64,000 nt of DNA from Asanoa sp. WMMD1127 (GCF_029626225.1 NZ_JARUBP010000001.1:3844001-3908000); one strand, 5' to 3'. Shown: positions 24,101 to 32,756, numbered from the stretch's first letter. Made by a program: numbers and translations. The notes: generated from the sequence alone by a model not told the origin.

Positions 24101-25288
24101 ATGTCGTGGGAACCGCCGTCACCCCGGGTGCGGGAGCTGATCCGGGCGGGTGCCGAGATCGCGCTGCACCCCCGCCCGGAGTGGCTCGCCGAGATCGACG
24201 CGGCGACGCTCGCCGGCGAGGCCCGCCGGCCGATCGCCGGCGACCCGGTGCTCGCCGCCGCCACCCGCCGCACCAACCGGTCCAACCTGCTCTTCTGGGC
24301 CGCCGCCAACGTCCGCGCGCCGGGCCAGCCGGTGCCGGCCAACGACGAGGCGGCGCCGCTGTCGATCGCCCGCGACCTGGTCCGGCGGGGTCTGGACGAG
24401 TCGGCCCTGGATGCCTACCGGGTGGGTGAGGCGGTGGCGGCCCGGCTCTGGACCCAGATCGCCTGCACGCTGACCGACGACACCGCGGAGCTGCGCGAGC
24501 TGCTCGACGTCTCGTTGCGGTCGATCGCCGCGTTCGTCGACGCGACGGTGACGGCGATCTCGCTGCGGATGCGGGCCGAGCGGGCGGCGTTGACCCAGGG
24601 GAGCCACGCCGAACGTCGGGAGACGGTCATGCTGCTGCTCGACGGCGTGCCGATCACGGGCGCGGACAACAAGCTCGGGTACGCGCTGGACCGCACCCAC
24701 ACCGCCGCCGTGGTCTGGACCGACGACCCGGACGCCGACCTCCGCCAGCTGGACCGGGCCGCCGACGCGCTGGCCGGCCCGGCCCGCCCCCTGATCGTGC
24801 TGGCCAGCGCCGCGACCCGCTGGGTGTGGGTGCACGGCGCCGCCGACCCGGCGCGGCTCGACCGGCTTCCGCCGGCGGTCCGGGTCGCGCTCGGCGCTCC
24901 GGCGCCCGGCGTCGACGGTTTCCGCCGCAGCCACCTCGACGCGCTCACCACGCAGCGCCTGCTGGCCCGGCTCGGTGCGGCGCACCGGGTGGCCGCGTTC
25001 GCCGACGTCGAGGTGGTCGCGCTGCTGACCCAGGACCCGGAGGGCGCCGACCGGTTCGTCACCCGCACGCTGGGCGGGTTGGAGTCGGCGCCCGCCGAGA
25101 TCAGGGCGGCCGTGCGGGCCTACATCGCGGAGCAGTGCAACGCGTCCCGCGCCGCGGCCCGGCTGTTCACCCACCGCAACACGTTGCTGCGCCGGCTGGC
25201 CCGCGCCGACGCGCTGCTGCCCCGCTCGCTCGCGGGCCGCGCCGTCGAGGTCGGCGCGGCCCTCGAGATCCTGCACTGGCGCGGCTAG
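24101..25288 (+). CDS. PucR/CdaR-family transcriptional regulator
   Basis: The 395-residue protein has a long N-terminal helical sensor-like region, a central GGDEF-like/CdaR segment (about 160-290) and the C-terminal PucR helix-turn-helix. The last reads VRAYIAEQCNASRAAARLFTHRNTLLRRLARADALL, with the NxxxAAxxLxxHRNT hallmark. Members often activate or repress a neighbouring catabolic gene on sensing its substrate. The gene is divergent from the Baeyer-Villiger monooxygenase, and an inverted repeat sits just before its ATG. The stop overlaps the convergent DUF6745-like gene by 4 bp. Confidence 0.88.
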   Translation: MSWEPPSPRVRELIRAGAEIALHPRPEWLAEIDAATLAGEARRPIAGDPVLAAATRRTNRSNLLFWAAANVRAPGQPVPANDEAAPLSIARDLVRRGLDESALDAYRVGEAVAARLWTQIACTLTDDTAELRELLDVSLRSIAAFVDATVTAISLRMRAERAALTQGSHAERRETVMLLLDGVPITGADNKLGYALDRTHTAAVVWTDDPDADLRQLDRAADALAGPARPLIVLASAATRWVWVHGAADPARLDRLPPAVRVALGAPAPGVDGFRRSHLDALTTQRLLARLGAAHRVAAFADVEVVALLTQDPEGADRFVTRTLGGLESAPAEIRAAVRAYIAEQCNASRAAARLFTHRNTLLRRLARADALLPRSLAGRAVEVGAALEILHWRG

Positions 25289-26094
25289 TCGACGCGCCAG
25301 CCGTCGCGGTACTCCACAGTGGTGAGAGCGACCTCGTCGTGCCAGCCGCCGGGCACCGGCGCGACCCGCACGCGCGCCGGCCGGTCGACCAGCACGCAGA
25401 GCTCGTCGCCCGGCCACCACCAGCCGGTGGCGCGGGCGAGGTCGGCCCATTGTCCGAAGTGGTCGGACGTGTCGGCGTCCCAGCCGGCTAGGCCGAGACG
25501 GCGCAGGGTGTCGTAGTAGCCGATCCAGCACGCGTCCTGCTGGCCGTACCAGCAGACCGGTGTGTCCGGCCCGAGCGCCGCCCGCACCGGATGGCGGAAA
25601 CCGTTGCCCAGGCTGCGATGCAGGGCGCCGCGGACCGCCTGGTGCAGCACCACCGGCAGTGGCACGCCCCGGGCGAGCGCGTCCAGCGGTGGCAGCTCCG
25701 GCCAGCGTTCCTGTTTCTTGCCGGGCCGGCGCGGCGGTGACAGCTCCGGATCGGTGTGGGTCACCCCGGCGCTGAGCGCCGCCCGCAACCGCGACGCGAC
25801 CGTGGCGACGTCGCTGGCCAGCACGGGCGGGCCGACCGGGCGCCGGATCCACTCGTAGAGGTCGTCCAATGTGGGCCAACCGCGGACCAGGGCGAGCGCC
25901 TTGGCGGGGGAGTCGACCCACTCGAACTGGGGCCGGGGCCGGCCGATGCGGGCGTAGATGCCGGCCACGCTGTGTTCGGCGGTCTCCCGGTCAGCGGGCG
26001 AGCCGGACAGGCCGTGATCGAGCCATTCCCGGCGAATCAGAACTGCTTCGCGCCAAATGTCAGCGGCGTCACCACGCCGCGCGGGCGCGGTCAT
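25285..26094 (-). CDS. Hypothetical protein, DUF6745-like
   Basis: The 269-residue protein is soluble and tryptophan/tyrosine-rich. It has an N-terminal helical part (WREAVLIRREWLDHGLS), a central low-complexity linker (SPPRRPGKKQERWPELPP) and a C-terminal part containing CWYGQQDACWIGYYDTLRRLG, a pattern I associate with the DUF6745 family. No catalytic motif is evident. It is convergent with the PucR gene and divergent from the zinc-ribbon protein across a 114-bp gap. Confidence 0.6.
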   Translation of the reverse strand: MTAPARRGDAADIWREAVLIRREWLDHGLSGSPADRETAEHSVAGIYARIGRPRPQFEWVDSPAKALALVRGWPTLDDLYEWIRRPVGPPVLASDVATVASRLRAALSAGVTHTDPELSPPRRPGKKQERWPELPPLDALARGVPLPVVLHQAVRGALHRSLGNGFRHPVRAALGPDTPVCWYGQQDACWIGYYDTLRRLGLAGWDADTSDHFGQWADLARATGWWWPGDELCVLVDRPARVRVAPVPGGWHDEVALTTVEYRDGWRVD

Positions 26095-26208
26095 CGAACG
26101 AGGGCGTCGCCGCCCTTTCGGTAGGAGATCATCCGCTCATGGTGCCACAGCGTCGCCCGCTGTTGGTAGGGTCCCGAAGATCCAGCCGTCCCTTCCCGCG
26201 GAGTCGCA

Positions 26209-26823
26209 ATGATCATCTTTGGTGTGTCGGTCTTCTACATCTTCGGCCTGATCGGCACCGGGCACTTCCACTGCCCGCACTGCGGCGGCGACCGGGACTA
26301 CGAGCACCGCACCGCGCGCCGGTTCTTCACGCTGTTCTTCCTGCCGGTGATCCCGCTCGACAAGGTCGGCGAGGTGGTGCGCTGCAAGACCTGCCGCACC
26401 AAGTTCGACCCGATCGTGCTGAGCCGCCCGACCACCGCCCAGCTGGCCAGCGCCCTGCCGGCCGGCATGCGCGCCGCGGCGTCGGTCGTGCTGCGGGCCG
26501 GCGGCCTCAACGACGCGACGGCCCGGGCCGCGGTCGACGCGGTCCGCGAGGCCGGCGCGGGCGACTACGACCTCGCCCACGTGCAGGCCGACGCCAACCA
26601 GCCGATCGAGTACGCGGCCGAGCCGCTGCGGGCCCTGTCGGCCAACTTCACCCAGGACGCCTGCGAGCGCCAGCTCGCCAACGCCGTGCGGATCGCCCTC
26701 GCCGACGGCCCGCTCAGCCAGCCCGAGCGCGACGCCGTCCACTGGATCGCCGACAAGCTCGGCATGACCCCGGCCCACGCCACCGGCGTCATCGCCACCG
26801 TGGAACAGTCCATCCGCGGTTAG
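26209..26823 (+). CDS. Zinc-ribbon plus TerB-like domain protein
   Basis: The 204-residue protein starts with a hydrophobic segment (IIFGVSVFYIFGLIGTG). A treble-clef-like zinc ribbon follows, with CPHC (about residues 24-27) and CKTC (about 64-67) separated by a second hydrophobic stretch FFTLFFLPVIPL. The C-terminal helical region (LANAVRIALADGPLSQPERDAVHWIADKLGMTPAHATGVIATV) resembles a TerB-like helical bundle. This layout is a recurring actinobacterial family with no known function; TerB domains are linked to tellurite resistance and phage-defence-type systems. It ends 4 bp inside the convergent GNAT gene. Confidence 0.75.
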   Translation: MIIFGVSVFYIFGLIGTGHFHCPHCGGDRDYEHRTARRFFTLFFLPVIPLDKVGEVVRCKTCRTKFDPIVLSRPTTAQLASALPAGMRAAASVVLRAGGLNDATARAAVDAVREAGAGDYDLAHVQADANQPIEYAAEPLRALSANFTQDACERQLANAVRIALADGPLSQPERDAVHWIADKLGMTPAHATGVIATVEQSIRG

Positions 26824-27557
26824 CCGATGTCCCGCACCTCGATCACCCGGGTCGTCGGGGCGGCGTCGGCGATCGCCTCGCGGTGGGCGAGCCGCTCCGG
26901 GTCCCGCATGAACGACTCGTAGCCGGCCCGGTCGGCGAAGCGGATCAGGTGCACCTCGGTCGTGCCGGCGGCGTCGCGGGTCCGGCGTTCGAGCGTCCCG
27001 CGGTGCCGGCCGAGCAGCGCCAGCACCTCGTCCTCGTAGCGCCGCCCCGCCTCGGCCTCGGTCATCTCCACGATGGCCACCAGCAGCAGGCCCGACGGCG
27101 GGCGCTCCAGCCAGACCTGCCCCGGCCAGCCCGGCCGGTCGCCGGGCTCGCGGCGCAGCTCGGCGAAGCCGAGCCGGGCGTAGAACCGGGCGGCGGGCTC
27201 GTTGCCCTCGAGGTACGACAGCCGCACCGGCCGGTCGGGGACGGCGGCGACGAGCGCGGCCAGCAGCGCCCCGCCGGCGCCCCGGCCCTGCGCGGCCGGC
27301 CGCACGTAGAGCCGCCAGATGATCGGCACCGGGCCGCGCTCGTCGAGGTTGCCCACGCCCAGCACGTCGTCGCCCTCCGCCGCGACGAGCACCGTGGTCT
27401 CCGCGATCGCCCGCCGCGTCGCCTCGGTCGACCACCACGTCGCCAGTCCGTGCGCGACGTAGTCGTCGCCGGCGAACGCGTACGTCGCCGGCCAGGTCTC
27501 GTGCCCGACCGCGACGATCGCCGCCACGTCGTCGGGTCCCGCCTTCCTGATCTCCAT
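26820..27557 (-). CDS. GNAT acetyltransferase fused to a DUF1330/ferredoxin-like domain
   Basis: The 245-residue protein has two parts. Residues 1-145 are a GNAT domain (MEIRKAGPDDVAAIVAVGHETW, VRPAAQGRGAGGALLAALVA and ARFYARLGF). Residues about 155-245 form an alpha-beta domain (LLLVAIVEMTEAEAGRRYEDE, HLIRFADRAGYESFMRDPER, RVIEVRDIG) like DUF1330 or a dimeric ferredoxin-like domain. Fusion of the two suggests a ligand- or partner-dependent acetyltransferase. No frameshift is seen between the domains. Confidence 0.8.
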   Translation of the reverse strand: MEIRKAGPDDVAAIVAVGHETWPATYAFAGDDYVAHGLATWWSTEATRRAIAETTVLVAAEGDDVLGVGNLDERGPVPIIWRLYVRPAAQGRGAGGALLAALVAAVPDRPVRLSYLEGNEPAARFYARLGFAELRREPGDRPGWPGQVWLERPPSGLLLVAIVEMTEAEAGRRYEDEVLALLGRHRGTLERRTRDAAGTTEVHLIRFADRAGYESFMRDPERLAHREAIADAAPTTRVIEVRDIG

Positions 27558-27585
27558 GAGGACCCAGCCTGCGGCACCGCCGGCC

Positions 27586-28296
27586 TCAGATCAACGATCC
27601 GCCCGCGGCGCGGATGTTCTCGCCGGTGATCCAGCCCGCGTCCGGCGTGGTCAGGAACGCCACCACCGCGGCCACGTCGTCGGGTCGGCCCAGCCGCCCG
27701 AGCGCGGTCCACTCCGTCGCCAGGGCCAGCTCCTCGGCGCTGTTGTGGGCCCGCAGCAGGTCGGTGTCGGTGGCGCCCGGCGAGACCGTGTTGACGGTGA
27801 TGCCGCGCGGCCCGAGCTCCCGGGCGGCGACCGCGGTGACCTGCTCCAGGGCCGCCTTGGTGGCGCAGTAGAGCACGTTGCCCGGCGCGGGGACGGCCGT
27901 GTTGAGCGTGGAGATGTTGACGATCCGGCCACCGTCGCGCATCAGCGCGGCCGCCCGCCCGACCGCCAGCAACGGCACCTTGACGTTGGCGGTCATCGCC
28001 CGGTCGAACTCCTCGGCGGTGACCTCGCCGATCGCGGCGGGCACGATGATGGCCGCGTTGTTGACGAGGATGTCGAGCCCGTCCTGGACCGGCGCGAACA
28101 TGGCGTCCAGACAGGACAGGTCGGTCTGGTCGGCCCGCACGGCGACCGAGCCGGGACAGCGGTCGACGACCTCGTCGGCGGCGACCTTGTCGCGCGCATA
28201 GGTGAACACGACCCGATGCCCGGCCGCGGCGAGGCGTTCGACGACGGCCCGACCGATGCCCCGCGAGCCGCCGGTGACCAATGCGGTGGATGTCAT
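27586..28296 (-). CDS. Short-chain dehydrogenase/reductase (SDR)
   Basis: The 236-residue protein has the classical SDR cofactor motif TGGSRGIG (8-15), NNAA (ILVNNAAIIV), the catalytic Ser in IVNISTLN and the Y-x3-K in LYCATKAAL. The C-terminal AGWITGENIRAAGGSL completes the fold. The cofactor is probably NADP(H), as an Arg follows the glycine motif; the substrate is unknown. The ATG at 28296 was preferred over a longer frame that reads into the promoter region of the divergent antitoxin gene. Confidence 0.9.
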   Translation of the reverse strand: MTSTALVTGGSRGIGRAVVERLAAAGHRVVFTYARDKVAADEVVDRCPGSVAVRADQTDLSCLDAMFAPVQDGLDILVNNAAIIVPAAIGEVTAEEFDRAMTANVKVPLLAVGRAAALMRDGGRIVNISTLNTAVPAPGNVLYCATKAALEQVTAVAARELGPRGITVNTVSPGATDTDLLRAHNSAEELALATEWTALGRLGRPDDVAAVVAFLTTPDAGWITGENIRAAGGSLI

Positions 28297-28359
28297 GCTC
28301 CGGGACGCTACGCGCATCACGACCAACTCAGCCGAGTCTGTTACAGATAGCGTGACAGC

Positions 28360-28620
28360 ATGCGGACGATGACCGCCACGGAGGCGGCCCGTAATTTCTC
28401 CGGCTTGCTCGACGCCATCGAGTGCGGCGAGACCGTCATCATCACCCGACACAATGATCCCGTTGCCGAGATCGGACCTGCCCGCAGGCGGACCGGTGCC
28501 GACCTCCGCACGGCGCTTGCCGACATTCCAGCACCCGACGAGCGGTTCGAGGACGACATCGCGGCTGCGGTCGCATCGCTGGAACCTGAGCGTGGCGACC
28601 CGAAGGTCGGCGCCCCGTAG
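28360..28620 (+). CDS. Phd/YefM-type antitoxin, apparently orphan
   Basis: The 86-residue protein begins MRTMTATEAARNFSGLLDAIECGETVIITRHNDPVAEIGP. That is the Phd/YefM DNA-binding and dimerisation domain, normally followed by a toxin-neutralising C-terminal tail. Here the tail is rich in acidic residues (ERFEDDIAAAVASLEPERGDP). No RelE, Doc or PIN toxin gene follows: the next gene is convergent and unrelated, 10 bp away. It may regulate itself and a toxin encoded elsewhere, or be a relic. Confidence 0.82.
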   Translation: MRTMTATEAARNFSGLLDAIECGETVIITRHNDPVAEIGPARRRTGADLRTALADIPAPDERFEDDIAAAVASLEPERGDPKVGAP

Positions 28621-28630
28621 AAGGGCCTGT

Positions 28631-31183
28631 TCATCGCGGGCGGTCGAGGGCGTAGGCCACCGCCGAGGCCAGGTTGTCGGCCGTGCCCTGGGCCCAGGCC
28701 GCGGCGTGCGCGCGGGTGTCCAGGTCGGCGCGGCCGTCGGGCCACGCCGGCACGTACGCCCGCATCCAGGCGGCGCTGGCCAGCGTCTGGAGCTTGCGGG
28801 CGGCGGCGACCAGGCGCACCGCCCGGTCCGGCTCGCCCTGCCGCGCCGCCAGGTCGGAGAGGGCCTCCAGGAACAGCGACGCGCCGGCCTCGTCCCGGGC
28901 GTCGGCGGCGACCCGCAGGCCCGACTCCAGGTAGGCGTCCGCGGTGTCCGGGCTGCCGCCGGCGAGCGAGGTGACCGCGAGGCTGTAGAGCGCGACCACC
29001 TCGCCCAGGTGGTCGTGGGTCTTGCGCGCCATCCGCAGGCCGTCGCCGAACTGCTCGATCGCGGCCGGGTAGTCGCCCTCGTTGAGCGGGACCAGGCCCA
29101 GCCGGGCGTAGTAGAGCGAGATCATCCACTCCTCGCCCAGCCGCTCGCTGATCCGCTTGGTCTCCTCCAGCAGCTCACGGGCGACCCCGTACTCCCCGCG
29201 GGCGATCGCCAGCTGGCCCAGCATGCCGGCCGCGCGGGCGGTGGCGTCGTCGTCGCCGAGGTCACGCAGCAGCGGGAGGGCGCGTTCCAGCTGGGTCCGG
29301 CCGCGCACGTGCTGCCCGGTCATCACCGCGATGGCGCCGTCGCCGAAGAGCGTGTGGGCGTACGCCCGCGGGGAGAGCGAGTCCGCCTTCGCCAGCACCC
29401 GCTCGATGTTGCGGGCGCCCTCGTCGGTGTGGCCGCGCAGCCACCACAGCACCCAGACGATCCAGCCCAGCCGCACCGCGTCCTCGAGCTGGTCCGTGTC
29501 GATGAACCAGCTCATCGCGGCCCGCAGGTTGTCGTGCTCGAGGTCGAGCTGGTCCACGGCCTGCGGGTTGGTCGACGTGCGGCCCAGCGGCGGCGCGGTG
29601 CGCTCCGCGAACTCCAGGTAGTGCCGCGCGTGCCGGTCGTGAGTGCCTTCCCAGTCGCCGGACTCGCGCAGCCGTTCGAGCGCGAAGTCCCGGATGATCC
29701 CGAGCATGGTGAAGCGCGGCTCCCGCTCGCCGCGCTCCTGCGTGACGAGGCTGCTCTCGATCAGCGCGGTCAGCGCGTCGAGGCCGGCGTAGCGCTCCGG
29801 CACCCCGGCGACCGCGCGCGCCGCGTCGAGGTCGAACGGGCCGGCGAAGACGCCCAGCCGGGCGAACAGCTCCTGCTCGCCCGGCGGGAGCAGCTGGTAG
29901 CTCCAGGCGATGGCGTCGCGCAACGTCCGCTGGCGGGCCGGCAGGTCGCGGGCGCCGCCGGTCAGCGTGCCCAGCCGGCTGCCCAGCCGGTTGAGCAGCG
30001 CCCCCGGGGTGAGCACGCGGACCTTCGCGGCGGCGAGCTCGACCGCGAGCGGCAGGCCGTCGAGCCGCCGGACGATCTCGGCGATCGCCGCCGCATTCTG
30101 CGGATCCAGCGCGAAGTCGGCCTTGACCGCGCGGGCCCGTTCGACGAACAGCCGGGCGGCGCCGTCGCGGCGGACCGCGACCATCGGTTCCTCGCGCGGG
30201 TCGGGCAGCGGCAGCGGCGGCACGTCGAACACGTGCTCGCCGGTCAGTCGCAGCGGGATCCGGCTGGTCGCGAGCACCGTGACGCCCGGCGCCGCGTCGA
30301 GCAGCGTGGCCAGGGCGGGGGAGGCGTCGGCCAGATGCTCCATGTTGTCGACGACCAGGAGCAGGGAGCGGTTCCGGAGGTACGTGACAACGTCGTCGAG
30401 TGGCGGCCGGTTCGGCACCGTACGCAGCCCGAGCGACTGCGCCAGCGCGGCGGCGACGAGGTCGGGGTCGGTGACGCCGGACAGGTCGGCGAACCGCACT
30501 CCGTCGGCGAACGTGTTGCGCAGCGCCGAGCCGAGCTCCATCGCGAGCCGGGTCTTGCCGACGCCGCCGGGCCCGGTCAGCGTCACCAGCCGCACGTCGT
30601 CGCTGGTCAGCAGCGTGCGCAGCGAGCGCTGCTCGGCACTGCGGCCGAGCAGCGGGTTCGGTGGCACCGGCAGCTCGTCGCGGGGCGCGGGCGCCAGTTC
30701 CTCCTCCCCGGCCGGGCGCGGGTTGAAGCGTTCGGTGAGCAGCAGCGCGATGTCCTCGCCGACGACCCGGCGCAGCTCGTCGGCGCTGCGGAAGTGGCGG
30801 TAGCTGACCCGGGCGTCGTCGCGTATCCGGTCGAGCAGCGCGGTCAGCCGGGGGTCGCGGTGCGGCGCGGGCGACTTGACGTAGATGAGCTTCGGGAGGT
30901 GGCCGGCGATCCCGAACTCCTCCTCGATCCCCGATATCTCGGCGCCGGGCGCCACCCAGCCGTAGCTCTCCCAGTAGACGCCGATGAACAACTGGCTCTG
31001 TTCGACGTAGGCGCGGTAGACGTCGCGCGGTCCGTGCGGCCGGGCGCCCAGCTCGAACATCACCGGCACGAGCCGCATCCGGGCGACCGCGTCCCGCACG
31101 GCGAGTCGCTCAGGCTCGAGCTCCTCCAGCGTCGACGAGACGAACACCCGCAACCGGTGGTCCGGTGTGTGGATCACCGCCAT
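28631..31183 (-). CDS. DUF4062-STAND NTPase-TPR protein
   Basis: The 850-residue protein has three parts. The first is an N-terminal DUF4062 domain (about 10-155; LRVFVSSTLEELEPER, FIGVYWESYGWV). The second is an NB-ARC-type STAND NTPase with P-loop GPGGVGKT (204-211), Walker B LLLVVDNMEHL (about 273-283) and GLPLAVELAAA (about 387-397). The third is a long helical TPR-like region. DUF4062 is a TIR-like alpha/beta domain in many predicted signalling/conflict STAND proteins, and a comparable NB-ARC-TPR body occurs in AfsR-type regulators, which have a SARP DNA-binding domain that is absent here. Ligand and output are unknown. Confidence 0.85.
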   Translation of the reverse strand: MAVIHTPDHRLRVFVSSTLEELEPERLAVRDAVARMRLVPVMFELGARPHGPRDVYRAYVEQSQLFIGVYWESYGWVAPGAEISGIEEEFGIAGHLPKLIYVKSPAPHRDPRLTALLDRIRDDARVSYRHFRSADELRRVVGEDIALLLTERFNPRPAGEEELAPAPRDELPVPPNPLLGRSAEQRSLRTLLTSDDVRLVTLTGPGGVGKTRLAMELGSALRNTFADGVRFADLSGVTDPDLVAAALAQSLGLRTVPNRPPLDDVVTYLRNRSLLLVVDNMEHLADASPALATLLDAAPGVTVLATSRIPLRLTGEHVFDVPPLPLPDPREEPMVAVRRDGAARLFVERARAVKADFALDPQNAAAIAEIVRRLDGLPLAVELAAAKVRVLTPGALLNRLGSRLGTLTGGARDLPARQRTLRDAIAWSYQLLPPGEQELFARLGVFAGPFDLDAARAVAGVPERYAGLDALTALIESSLVTQERGEREPRFTMLGIIRDFALERLRESGDWEGTHDRHARHYLEFAERTAPPLGRTSTNPQAVDQLDLEHDNLRAAMSWFIDTDQLEDAVRLGWIVWVLWWLRGHTDEGARNIERVLAKADSLSPRAYAHTLFGDGAIAVMTGQHVRGRTQLERALPLLRDLGDDDATARAAGMLGQLAIARGEYGVARELLEETKRISERLGEEWMISLYYARLGLVPLNEGDYPAAIEQFGDGLRMARKTHDHLGEVVALYSLAVTSLAGGSPDTADAYLESGLRVAADARDEAGASLFLEALSDLAARQGEPDRAVRLVAAARKLQTLASAAWMRAYVPAWPDGRADLDTRAHAAAWAQGTADNLASAVAYALDRPR

Positions 31184-31279
31184 GAAAAACCATCACATCC
31201 CCCCGTGCGGCCAACGAAGCTACCCCCGAGCAGCAGCAATCCGTACGGCTGGTCCCACGCAGTGCGACGGTTTTGGCCC

Positions 31280-31293
31280 TGAGAGCGCTCCCA
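31280..31293. promoter_or_regulatory. CebR-type operator 1
   Basis: TGAGAGCGCTCCCA differs at one position from the 14-bp palindrome TGGGAGCGCTCCCA known as the CebR (LacI-family) site. It lies about 157 bp before cebE and starts 22 bp upstream of operator 2. A cebR gene is encoded at 36024 in the same locus. Confidence 0.75.
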
Positions 31294-31301
31294 TAACGGT
31301 T

Positions 31302-31315
31302 TGGGAACGCTCCCA
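31302..31315. promoter_or_regulatory. CebR-type operator 2
   Basis: TGGGAACGCTCCCA differs at one base from the consensus palindrome TGGGAGCGCTCCCA. It ends 10 bp before a possible -35 element (31326), so CebR bound here could compete with RNA polymerase. With operators 1 and 3 it forms a triple array over 91 bp. Confidence 0.8.
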
Positions 31316-31325
31316 GTACCCGGTA

Positions 31326-31354
31326 TTGACGGGGACGAAACTGATCGGCAATCT
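31326..31354 (+). promoter_or_regulatory. Candidate sigma-70-like promoter of the ceb operon
   Basis: TTGACG (31326-31331) and CAATCT (31349-31354) are separated by 17 bp. The -35 hexamer is good and the -10 hexamer is weak. The start of transcription would fall within operator 3, giving a simple repressor-blocking geometry. The call relies on position and the known model for cellobiose operons. Confidence 0.5.
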
Positions 31355-31356
31355 CG

Positions 31357-31370
31357 TGGGAGCGCTCCCG
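31357..31370. promoter_or_regulatory. CebR-type operator 3
   Basis: TGGGAGCGCTCCCG matches the consensus at 13 of 14 positions. It begins 2 bp after the candidate -10 element and lies 79 bp before cebE, where a bound repressor would block initiation or elongation. Confidence 0.85.
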
Positions 31371-31449
31371 GCGGACCCTGGTCCGACGAATCCGTGTGGC
31401 GCCGACCAACCCCACCACTGAACCATCTCCGACCTGAGAGGGGTCCTGG

Positions 31450-32745
31450 ATGAGCGTCACTAGGCGCGGCAACAGGCTGGTCGCGCTCGCCGCAGTTGCC
31501 GCTACCGCGCTCGCCGTCACTGCCTGTGGCAATGACGAGGGCGCCGGCAGCAGCAGCGCCGGCGGCAAGCCCGACAAGCTGGTCATCGAGACCTTCGGCG
31601 AGTTCGGCTACGACGAGCTGGTCAAGCAGTACGAAAAGGACACCGGCATCAAGGTCGAGCTGCGCAAGACCGCACAGCTCAACGAATACCGTCCCAAGAT
31701 CGTGCGCAGCCTGGCGACCGGCAAGGGCATCGCCGACATCGTCGCGCTCGAAGAGGGCGTCCTCAACGAGTTCAAGATCAACCCGACCAACTGGGCCGAC
31801 CTGACCCCGCTGGTCAAGGACCACAGCACCGAGTACCTGCCGTGGAAGTGGGAGCTGGGTAAGGCCGCCGACGGGCGGCTGATCGGCCTGCCCACCGACG
31901 TCGGCAGCCTCGCGGTCTGCTACCGCTCCGACCTGTTCAAGGCGGCCGGCCTGCCGACCGAGCGCGACGCCGTCACCGCGCTCTGGCCGGACTGGCCCGC
32001 GTTCATCGAGACCGGCAAGAAGTACCGCCAGGCGACCGGCAAGGGCATGCTCGACTCGGTGACCACCGCGGCGAGCGCGATCACCTTCCAGGTCGGCGGG
32101 GACATCTTCTACGACAAGGACGACAACATCGTCGCCGACAAGAGCGCGGCCGTGAAGCAGGCGTGGGACACCTCGCTGCAGATGGTCGACGCCAACATCA
32201 CGGCGAAGACGGCGACCTGGTCGCCGGAGTGGAGCGCGGGCTTCAAGCAGGGCACGTTCGCCGCGACCTTCTGTCCTTCGTGGATGCTCGGCATCGTGCA
32301 GGACAACTCCGGCGCCGAGAACAAGGGCAAGTGGGACGTCGCCGGTGTGCCGGGGAAGTCGGGCAACTGGGGTGGTTCGTGGCTGGCTGTGCCTGAACGG
32401 GGGAAGCACAAGGCCGAGGCCGCGAAGCTCGCGGAGTGGCTGACCAGCGCGCAGAGCCAGGTTGCGGCGTTCAAGCTCAAGGGCCCACTGCCGACCAACC
32501 TCGAGGCGCTGAAGAACCCGGAGTTCCAGGCCTACACGAACCCGTACTTCAGTGACGCGCCCACCGGCAAGATCTTCGGCGGCAGCGTCGAGGGCATCAA
32601 GCCGGTCCACCTCGGCCCGAAGCACCAGGCCGTGAAGGAGCAGGCGATGGAGCCGGCGCTCCGGGCCTACGAGAACGGCGAGGCCAACGCCAGCGCCGCC
32701 TGGGAACAGTTCATCAAGGACGCCGCGACACAGGGCGCCTTCTGA
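31450..32745 (+). CDS. cebE: Sugar-binding lipoprotein of a cellobiose-type ABC transporter
   Basis: The 431-residue protein has an N-terminal signal with lipobox LAVTAC (Cys26), then a mature extracellular solute-binding fold of family 1 (ETFGEFGYDELVKQYEKDTGIKV, DIVALEEGVLNEF, LPTDVGSLAVCYRSD, PFxA-like GGSWLAVPERGKHKAEAAKLAEWL). It should capture cellobiose or cellodextrins for the CebFG permease. Identity as CebE is inferred from the operators, gene order and GH1 enzyme in the locus; family members also bind other beta-glucosides. A stable hairpin follows before cebF. Confidence 0.88.
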   Translation: MSVTRRGNRLVALAAVAATALAVTACGNDEGAGSSSAGGKPDKLVIETFGEFGYDELVKQYEKDTGIKVELRKTAQLNEYRPKIVRSLATGKGIADIVALEEGVLNEFKINPTNWADLTPLVKDHSTEYLPWKWELGKAADGRLIGLPTDVGSLAVCYRSDLFKAAGLPTERDAVTALWPDWPAFIETGKKYRQATGKGMLDSVTTAASAITFQVGGDIFYDKDDNIVADKSAAVKQAWDTSLQMVDANITAKTATWSPEWSAGFKQGTFAATFCPSWMLGIVQDNSGAENKGKWDVAGVPGKSGNWGGSWLAVPERGKHKAEAAKLAEWLTSAQSQVAAFKLKGPLPTNLEALKNPEFQAYTNPYFSDAPTGKIFGGSVEGIKPVHLGPKHQAVKEQAMEPALRAYENGEANASAAWEQFIKDAATQGAF

Positions 32746-32756
32746 GCAAGCCCACC

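Noticed and set aside
28621-28630. Toxin partner of the Phd antitoxin downstream
   Set aside because: Only 10 bp separates the antitoxin from the convergent STAND gene; no toxin-like ORF overlaps.
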